From assembly GCA_964030785.1 (NCBI GenBank), contig OZ034968.1, forward strand, positions 71,842,899-71,906,898: a DNA stretch of 64,000 nt, given 5' to 3'. Of the stretch, positions 56,033-64,000 are shown one piece after another. The notes under the pieces were generated by a model. The model was not told the DNA's origin. It worked only from the letters and a program-made list of their open reading frames with translations, and did no database searches. This DNA is from Siderastrea siderea. Lineage: Eukaryota; Cnidaria; Anthozoa; Scleractinia; Rhizangiidae. Each line of letters opens with the position of its first letter. Within the stretch, counting starts at the first letter, position 1. Position numbers and translations under genes: made by a program.

Positions 56033-57583
56033 CGAGCGGATCCGCTGTCTTTGCTGTTCAGTGTATGTGAGTGGGTTATCAGGAGCAGGATTTGGTTGCA
56101 TGATAGAGAGCGTCGCCATTAAATTCAAAATTAAAGAACAACGGTGAGATCAGGATTGACGGGTTAGAAAAAGTAGTCCAGCATTTGAAAACAAATATGC
56201 TATCATGAATCTAGGACATTGTTGTTTTTTTTTGGGGGGGGGGGGTGAGGGCATTTTTCAAAAACTCGAGATTGACAAACAATTATACTGTTATCTCCCC
56301 CAGACAACTTATGCGCAAAAAATGTTTGCACTTGTAGATCAGAAACATCGACGCAGTAAGACTTCTTTGCAATCTTTTCGCCAGCGACCAAACTTAACAA
56401 TCAATTTCTTTCTTCGTCCAGCTGTTCCTAACCCACTGGCAAACGCCAACCTAACCTGAAGATCAGCGAGGCCTAAGACGTACAATCTACGGTACTTTCA
56501 AGGATCCAAACACTCTGATTAATTCTTCATCCACGGAGACAGCGCAAAACGTGGTTAAGAGCCCCTCAAAACGTCCCTATTACACTTCGAAGGATTCTAC
56601 TTTGAATGGCTTCGTGGGCTTGTTGCCAAGAAGTTACCACAACGTTAACACGACTGTTTACGCCAGGACAGCCCCAGTAGTTCTCAGTTGCTATTAATAG
56701 CAACTGCGAACTAAAAATGAATAATTCTCCGGGATTATTGAGGCTTACAAAGAAATTAATCATTAAATTTATCGGAACAAGCTTTTGCTAAGTCTTAAAT
56801 CATGATGATTTGCTGAAAAAACTTGTGTTTTTCTACATTTTTCTATATTTCAAAGAACCCCCAAAATTAAAGCTCAGAGGGAGACACAAAACGTTAATCT
56901 TTTTTATGAGTTACTCATTATTTATTATACTTGAATCCTTTTTCTTTAACGCAAATAATGAAAAAAAGAATCTTTTGTTCGAAACAAGGGGCAACTTTCT
57001 GATGAAGAGGATATAAGGCATCGTCCTCACAAGGTCTTCACTACGACGTTTTCAATCGTTTTTATATGTGTATATCTAAAAACAAAGACTTTTTTGAAAC
57101 ACGTTTTCCAAAAGCTGTCCACACGTGGAAGTTTTCACTTTCACCATCCACACGGAAACGATTCAACACGATGTAAAATGCTACGTTGTAGTGACTTATT
57201 CAGTGATCGAAAACCTCCTTTTTCGATCCTTTACGTGTGAACGGAAGGCGAGAAGAAAATCTCCGTATTTCTCCTTTTTTGCCGTCCAAGCGTCAACGAT
57301 GAATTTTAAAAATCTAATCTAATCCATGGTTTTCTTTCATATACACGGGAGGTTTCACCGTACAAAATTATCGTATCAAATAATGTTAAGTATAAAAGCA
57401 ATCGAAAACGGACGGAGGTGTGGAAGGGGCTGAAACTGCAGTGCAAGAGATTCCAGGGCTTTCTTCAGGTCAGTTTTGCTTGTATTCTTATTCAAAATTA
57501 AGCAGCACAAAATTACAGCTAACCAGCTTTTCTTGGATGCACTCAGTTGACTAAATACCTACTTAGAGACATATGTTTACTTA
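56032..57583. other. Gene-free stretch
   Basis: No gene supported. It holds a T-run/G-run at about 56222-56247 and only short frames. Confidence 0.5.
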
Positions 57584-58374
57584 TAGCGGAGCTCCCGCGC
57601 GCGAAGCGCGCCAGCGGAAGCACCATGGGAAATGAAATCTGGTAACCTGTCCATGCGAGAAATTTGACGTCAGCGTACGTCCGTCCGTACATACAGACTC
57701 TGGGGAAGGGTGAAGGGAGTCCCAAGGCAAGGTAACCTGGCGGGAAATCGCGCGATGCTTTTGGGCAGCGAGCGTTTTTCTTGGAGGGAAATCGCATGAC
57801 CATCGTCGCTTTGAAAAAGAGGTTTCTTTTAAAGCTTAAGCTTATGTAGCAAAGCTATTGTTCGACAGTACTGAAGTTTTAAACTTGAGAAAAAAATCTA
57901 ATATCTATAAATGGAAAGAAAAACATTAAAAGAGTACTCAGTAGTCTTTTTGGTGGAGAGCTGATCGCCTTTAGCGAACTCGGTCGGCACATCGCTTGAG
58001 TATGCAGCATTTGGCAGCCCCTGACGCACAGTATAAAAGGGCTAGTGTCTCTGTGTTTTTTCTGTGCACCACCATGGTTTTTGCGGCGGTCTGAAAACAT
58101 TTTCCCAAGAAAAGCACCCGCGTTTATCTAACAGCTGGCATCTTGTCACGTGAAAAAAAACAAGTACTAACAATAATTAAACTAACGTTGTAGTCGTTGC
58201 TACTGTAGCACAACGGTCATGACGGAGCGGGGATCCATTCTTAGCGGGGATATAAATTTTGTCCTTTTTTCACACCTTTCACGACTTCTATGAGAGTATT
58301 TTTAGGAATTAATTAGTACCAGCGGAAAAAAATATGGAGCTCCGCTTTTAGGCTTGGCTAAATCTATATATTAA
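57584..58374 (+). mobile_element. Family X nonautonomous element, nearly full length
   Basis: It runs from TAGCGGAGCTCCCGCGCG to GGAGCTCCGCTTTTAGGCTTGGC...TATATATTA and matches 33591-34466 block by block. It contains a TATAAA box about 50 bp before CACCACCATGG, suggesting a captured promoter and start region, but no frame continues beyond about 70 codons. A decayed tRNA-like box pair lies at 58206-58240, followed by a short T-run. Confidence 0.8.
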
Positions 58375-59410
58375 GCTTTACCTCGCGTTGGCTCATTTTA
58401 TTTTCTAGAAGTGTTATTTACAAAATGTTTAAAATTAAGACTTTCAGTACAAAAGCTCCCGCCAAATTGCGCTCGACAGTGTGGTAAGCGTGCCGTTTGA
58501 CTTTCCCGGTTTTTTTAAGTTGGGCTAGTGCTGGTTTTCTTACCTTTTGCTTTTTGAAAACCAATGGCCTCATAGAAAGAACATTTTTTCTTCGAGAGCC
58601 AAAGCATCAGCATTAGGGACATCTGGCCTGTCTGCTCCATGGGCAGTGAAATTATTTGATGAAAGTGAGAGATGACTCAAGACGTGGAAGGCCCAAAATT
58701 GTTTTAAAGTCAACCAGGTTTGTAGCGATCGAGCATCCGTCCACAAAAAAAAAGAAAGAAAACTAAAATTTCATAACAAGAAAGGACTTTATTAAAAATA
58801 ATACTGTCAATCTGTCTAAATAATTGTTTGTTTCTTTAGGTTCTGAAAATTTACTTGTCGCTGATGTCAAGTAACATAAATCTATTTATTTTTTTCTCAG
58901 CGCGTGAGCGGGCAAGATGAACCAAATCCTGCAATCTGATTGGTTCCGGGAGCGGGCGGAATTTTCCGATCTTGACCGCGGTCAACGGAACGTCAATAAC
59001 AAAAAATTTGTAATGGGTTTTTAAAACCTTTAAAATCTTTAAAACGTTCTCCGAAACTTAGAATTCTGAAATTTTTTGTACATTGTCGTTAAAAACTTTC
59101 TTTCCAAAATTTCTTGTTAAAATACCGAAGGTTGTACAATGTAAATCGCCTCTTCCCTTTCGACAAACATTTGAGTAAATCGAGCAGGAGTTAGCTACAT
59201 GTATCGAAATTTGGGAAAATAAAGGAGTTTCTTTTAGTTATATTGCTTCCTGTGATTTCTGAGTTTTAACAGAGTAAAAAAGCGTATTTTGCTGCTCTGG
59301 TGTCACAAACGGCTTCGTTTCATGGTTCATTTTACGCGCGCTTGCAAAACGTTGCTTTCCGAAAACAACAAGACACGTTTAACTTTTGAAAAACAACAAG
59401 AAAAAAATAA
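58375..59410. other. Gene-free stretch
   Basis: No gene supported. A GATTGGTTCCGGGAGCGGGCGG segment at 58938-58960 looks MITE-like but has no partner. Confidence 0.45.
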
Positions 59411-59561
59411 AAATATTATTTGCCGGCCTTGGTCGGTCCGTATTGAGAAAAACTGTGCCCTCGGTCTTGAGCACGGCCCTCGGCCTGCGGCCTCGGGCCG
59501 TACTCAAGACCTCTGGCACAGTTTTTCTCAATACGGACCTCCCGGCCGGCAAATAATATAT
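59411..59561. mobile_element. Foldback palindromic MITE, about 150 bp
   Basis: The left arm begins ATATTATTTGCCGGCC and runs through TCCGTATTGAGAAAAACTG; the right arm is its near-perfect inverse, ending GGCCGGCAAATAATAT. The GC-rich centre reads GGCCCTCGGCC/GGCCTCGGGCC. Arms are about 65-70 bp with few mismatches and almost no loop. Confidence 0.9.
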
Positions 59562-62459
59562 ATACATTTTTTTTCCATTTGAAGGAGGGACAAGACGTAG
59601 TGTCAAAGATATTCTAGGTTTTCAATTGCAGTGTGAGATTACTAAAGTCATTTTTTTCTGATCGAGCTGCGTTATGATTTGTCTTTTCAATTGATTGCTT
59701 GTGTAACCATACCATCCAGACCATCACAACTGAGAATCTCCTCCTAAATATGACGAATCTTTCCTGCAAAAGCCAATATTAAAAATCCAATCGCAGTGAA
59801 AAAAAAGTGTTATGTAGTTGAACAACAAGAAATTTAATTATTTCCACGTTGTTAGTTTTTATTAACTTTGCTCGTGGATTTGTAAAGGCAATTATTACAT
59901 TAACAACTGCTAGAAAATAAATTCAATTAGCACTTCCAGGATCCAAATTATGATAGGCGATTATTCTTTTGAAAAGTTCAGGCAAAGATTGATATTGAAA
60001 TTTGCATGGTTTATTCAAAGTCAATACAGACAATATGAATTGATGTGTAATCATGTTGATAGCGTCAATGGAAGAAGTGAAGAGGAAAAAAATTTACGGT
60101 GGAGAAACCCCTATTTCTAAAGGTTCTTCTTTCACGAAAGGTATTTCTTTACCGTTATAATTGCCTAAAAATGAGTCAGTGGCAAGCTGTAATTCCTAGC
60201 AAACTAAAGTGATTACTTTCTGTATTTTGAAATTCGCACGGGTTGCTTTTAAGTTAAATATCGTAATATAATAGTTTCAATAGATTATTCAGTCAGAGAG
60301 CAGTCACACGAATCTCTCTACTATCATCTTGAACTGAACTTCGATAATATTTTCAATTTCAAAACAGCCGTTCTTATTGAATATAAATGTTACTACGTTT
60401 CATTTCCTTTGGAAGACGAAAGATTACGATTAAAAGGGACAGTGCATTTCCATTCGCAAGTTTCGTTTGTTTTACCTTTCCTTGTTTTTGAAAACATGTG
60501 GGCTATCACGTGAAGGTCTTCTTTTTTAGTTGGTTAAAGTTTAAATTTTCGAATAACGTAATGACTGTTTACCCCTTCTTTTTCTTTCCGAAGTTCAGTT
60601 TAAGTCTTAAATTAACCAAAAACTCCCATTGAGGTGCTAGTTCTCGTATTAACCATGTTTTCGACATCTTATATTAATATTTGGTGCTGCGTGGGGTTAT
60701 ATACGCATAATGTAATGCTGTCTTACGCTGTATTTCTAACGTTTTCACGCCCGTAGAACAAATAATATTGCTTGCACTGGATGGGCCTTCTTGGCATAAA
60801 AGCGGTAAGCGGTAAATACGGAGAAATATATTTCCACGCTTTTTCACTCATTTTTAGTTGTCTAAATTTGTAAATAAGAAAAGAATTTGGCCAGATTATT
60901 GAAGTTCGGTAGAAAAGAGGGCTGTCAAACTGAACATCTTTTTGTAAGAAGGGGCAAACATGCTTTGTCCTTGATATACTGCTACTCGTTCATTGCTTTA
61001 AGTCCAAGTTTAGCTGCACAGCCATGCGACAGATTACAACCAGTTAGTTATAGCTAAGCGACCTACCTGCCTAAAGGACTTTTTACTAATAAGGTATGGT
61101 TGACCAAGAAGAAAGAATTCTTTACCCAGCTAAGTTTTTTTGCTTAGGTCTGTTCTTACAGGCTAAAGCTGCAATTTCAGCCTTGTTTTGCAACTGATAA
61201 CTGCTTTACTACTATCTACAGGTACTTCAAGCTCTAATTTGCTTTAAGCTTATTTGTTTTTAATGCAATGCAGTAGACATGTTTGCGTTTAGTTTGTTAA
61301 GAGACGACCAGATGGCATTTCTGAATAGCCTATACGAATAGCTAAGCAAACCAGCAAAACGACTAGTCAAGGAAAGAAGATAACGATTTGCCAATCAAGA
61401 ATACTATAACAAAAGTTGTTTGTACAAAAGTTAAACTCAGCTCCAACCATCAAGAAGGTCTTGGCCAAAGTTCACAACACAAGAAAGCGCAAACCTGTCT
61501 ACAACCAAAATTATTAGGAGGGTCTGCATGGGGTTAACTGATAGCTGAGAAATGGCTGAATCCAGCACCTCCCTTGCAGACCCTCTAGAAAACAATTGGT
61601 CTCTTCGGCAACAGGAAAATGCTCTCTCCCTAATCTCGTACCTCGAGTATTGCAACGCGTTCTCTCTTCAACCTAGGTGGTACAAGTAAGAACCTTGTAA
61701 TGAGCCTAGCATGCAAGGAGTACGCATGAAAATACTAGCCAGATGGAGTAACCGGCGATGGACTCGCATCCCATCCGGCCGAGACATTCTGTATTACAGA
61801 ATGATTCTGGTACACGAAAAAGGGACAGCCGGAATTCAAGGAGTCTACAAGCTCGTTAAGTTGACTCATTTTTTTACTGCATGCTACTATTTTATTTTGT
61901 TTGTGCCGGAATTGATTGATGTGCTATCTATTGCACTGTTCTGCTGATTGGCTTATTTTTATTGTCAATAACAGTACAGAAGGATGAAACACGTAAAGCT
62001 GACGCAATCAGCAAAAGCGCTGCACTCTTGATGAGGCGAGAATTGTACCACAAAACTAGTAGTCTTCAATGAGGAAATCATCCAAAATTTATGGATTAAA
62101 TTTAAAGAAACCATTGCAACCTTAGAGCGAAAAGATGAGGATGTTTGTTGAGGATTCATACCTGAAAATCGGCGGTGAGCGGGAATTTGTGCTGTCGATG
62201 AAATTAAGCTGAACCGTGTTTTAGCGAATTATTTTAATTTGTGAGCAGTTTTCACTGGATTAAAGGTTAGTTGAGCAATTCGAATTTTTCCTTGTATTTC
62301 TGGCCTATCCTTACTAACGTTTTAATTTACGAGCCTGTGATTCTCCAAATTATAGCGATGAAATTCAGATTCTGCGGCAAGTCGCATCTTCCATTGACTC
62401 TTGCATTTCGTTCCTTCGTTTGAAAATCAGTTTTGGCTTTTATAGGTTATTGTAAAAAA
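59562..62459. other. Gene-free stretch
   Basis: AT-rich sequence with short frames only. No repeat, RNA gene or coding domain is recognised. Confidence 0.5.
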
Positions 62460-62651
62460 CAAATTGACGTCAGTTTTTGATGCGTCTGTTCTCTTATTGA
62501 TGATAAATTTCGTCATAACATTGTCAAAGTTTGTTGTCTGATCCACTCGCTTGCGGCCCGTGGATCTACAACACTTTGACAATGTTATGACGAAATTTAT
62601 CATCAATATGAGGACGTACGTACCGACGCATAAAAAAATGAAGTCAATTTG
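62460..62651. mobile_element. Foldback MITE, about 190 bp
   Basis: CAAATTGAC...GATGCGTC...ATTGATGATAAATTTCGTC, continuing to TTTG, is matched inversely by CTTTGACAATG...GACGAAATTTATCATCAAT...GACGCAT...GTCAATTTG. The inner 35 bases of each arm are identical, and a 35-bp loop separates them. Confidence 0.9.
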
Positions 62652-63400
62652 TTAAATGTACATCAGGTCATTAAATGGCGCTGAAAGTTTCACTTTACAC
62701 GTTTCGTTTCGTTTCCGAACCAGCATCCAAGCTCAAACACCCATTCCTGGTAAGGTTAAGTTTTGCCATATTCATAAAACTTCTTCCCCCCATACAAACA
62801 TTTGCTTTAATTCCTCCGAGCGTCATTTCCGCGACTGTAACACTAATCTTTATTATTGGTTCTAAAATTCTGAATCCTGTCTTAAAGTATATTACGAGAA
62901 ATTTGACAATCAAATAAGAGCTTCCCTTGCTTTTTAGCATATTTCAATATTCGTCTTCCTCGACCAGTCGACATTGGGTGGTCTGTTTCGCCAATTCGGA
63001 TAAAAATGTCTTTGAGGACATCAACATCACGATAGAATACAAGATCTCTTCATTCGCGTTAACTTACACCATTTGAAAAGTTTACCCCCATCTTATTTAG
63101 AACTTTCCCCCTTCAGTTCACGTAAATTCAAGCCCTTAAATTTCACAAATTTCTCAAAGCAGACATTAGGGTACTATGATGTTTCACTTTATTCCTGTTT
63201 TGTGTAAAATTAACTTGTTAACTGACAGTTTATACGCAAAATAGGAAGAAGAAAGTACGACAAGAGAACAGATGTTTAGCTGTCACCTTCACAAAGGCTG
63301 TCATCTTTTATGAAAAGGTGTTCAAATTTTGGAGAAACGCAAAAACAGTTTAACAAAATCACATTTAACCCGGCGGTAACTTCAACTTTAGGTGACACTA

Positions 63401-63642
63401 AAGGCTGGTTTCGATATGATCGCTATGATCGCTACGATCCCTGTGATCGCCGCTGGAAAAAATGTTCATCAGCAATCGTTGCGATCATATCAGGAAACCA
63501 CTCTGCAGCGGTCGTTCTGAAATGTTGTGATCGCTACGGTCGCTGAAGTGTGGTTTCCATATGATCACAACGATTGCTGATCGTTTTTTCCAGTGATCGC
63601 AGCGATCGTAGCGATCGTAGCGATCATATGGAAACCAACCTT
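63401..63642. mobile_element. MITE with GATCGCTAC minisatellite ends, about 240 bp
   Basis: AGGCTGGTTTC and GAAACCAACCT ends are flanked by TAA on both sides, a 3-bp TWA-type duplication as in PIF/Harbinger elements. The arms are built from repeated GATCGCTAC/GTAGCGATC units and a CAGCAATCGTTG / CAACGATTGCTG pair. The 78-codon frame across it is a by-product of the repeats. Confidence 0.8.
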
Positions 63643-64000
63643 AATTATAATAGAGCTTCTTTCTTTTGCATTTTCGCTTGTAGAGAGTCTATGTATGCTT
63701 GAAGCTTGCGAATAAAATTTTACGTATTGCACAACAGACTACAGAAAGCACGCGATGATGTAGACAAACTGCGTGTGACGCGTTGACAAACTCTATCGCG
63801 TAATTCTTACGTGTGCATGGACGTAGTAAGAAGTAGAAAAGCGCTCAACTTTGTAAGCTGGTACATTTTGTTGTTTATTTATCCATTTTATTTCGTCTAC
63901 ACAATATATGTTCATCTGCTAGATGACATATAATGGCAGTCTAGGAATCTTATAACTCTACAGAAGATTCCCGTATTTTAGTTAACAAACGTGATTACAG
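63643..64000. other. Gene-free end of window
   Basis: No gene or repeat recognised. Confidence 0.45.

Noticed and set aside
63310..63546. 78-codon frame with YDRYDRYD-type repeats
   Set aside because: It is produced by the GATCGCTAC minisatellite of the MITE at 63401-63642.

Overview
This window looks like a stretch of an animal nuclear genome, most likely an anthozoan cnidarian such as a stony coral or sea anemone. It is AT-rich and gene-poor. It carries intronless class A GPCR genes of the amine-receptor-like kind that are expanded in cnidarians, and it is crowded with DNA transposons, MITEs and foldback elements. There is no sign of bacterial gene organisation, operons, CRISPR or rRNA. 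The species assignment is inference.

Only two intact protein-coding genes are convincing. Both are single-exon class A GPCRs: 27446-28435 on the plus strand and 50528-51502 on the minus strand. They point towards each other about 22 kb apart, resemble each other closely, and share aminergic signature positions (D3.32, W7.40, Y7.43). Both lack the usual C3.25 disulfide cysteine. They are probably paralogues from a local duplication later pushed apart by transposons.

1-27000 has no supported gene. It contains a 93-bp tandem repeat array (2662-3590), a 51-bp perfect palindrome (3889-3939), several foldback/MITE copies, and a group of related Harbinger-like MITEs (10072-12819). It also holds a 2.77-kb Mutator-like element with long terminal inverted repeats and an exact 9-bp target duplication (14916-17682), a 62-bp satellite with dimeric structure (20575-21065), and a second 53-bp palindrome (21628-21680). 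29205-31219 holds inverted-repeat elements, one with a recently duplicated arm.

The main discovery candidate is a 17.6-kb element, 32578-50162. Its two ends are inverted copies of one another and it is flanked by an 8-bp direct repeat, CATCTTCA. Inside are a decayed, multi-exon P-superfamily transposase on the minus strand (49894 down to 41499) and a decayed Pif1-family helicase with a long C-terminal extension on the plus strand (34468-37446), arranged convergently. At least three younger elements are nested in it: 33591-34466 (with a tRNA-like Pol III promoter), 37433-40939 (TTAA target) and 42501-44354 (8-bp target duplication, with two plus-strand ORF pieces). A P-type transposon carrying a Pif1 helicase is not something I recognise.

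50530-64000 contains the second GPCR and further nonautonomous elements. One of them (53911-55136) carries a perfect five-module heat-shock-element motif in its terminal repeat. All positions come from reading by eye. Exon borders, element edges and copy boundaries marked approximate may be off by several bases.
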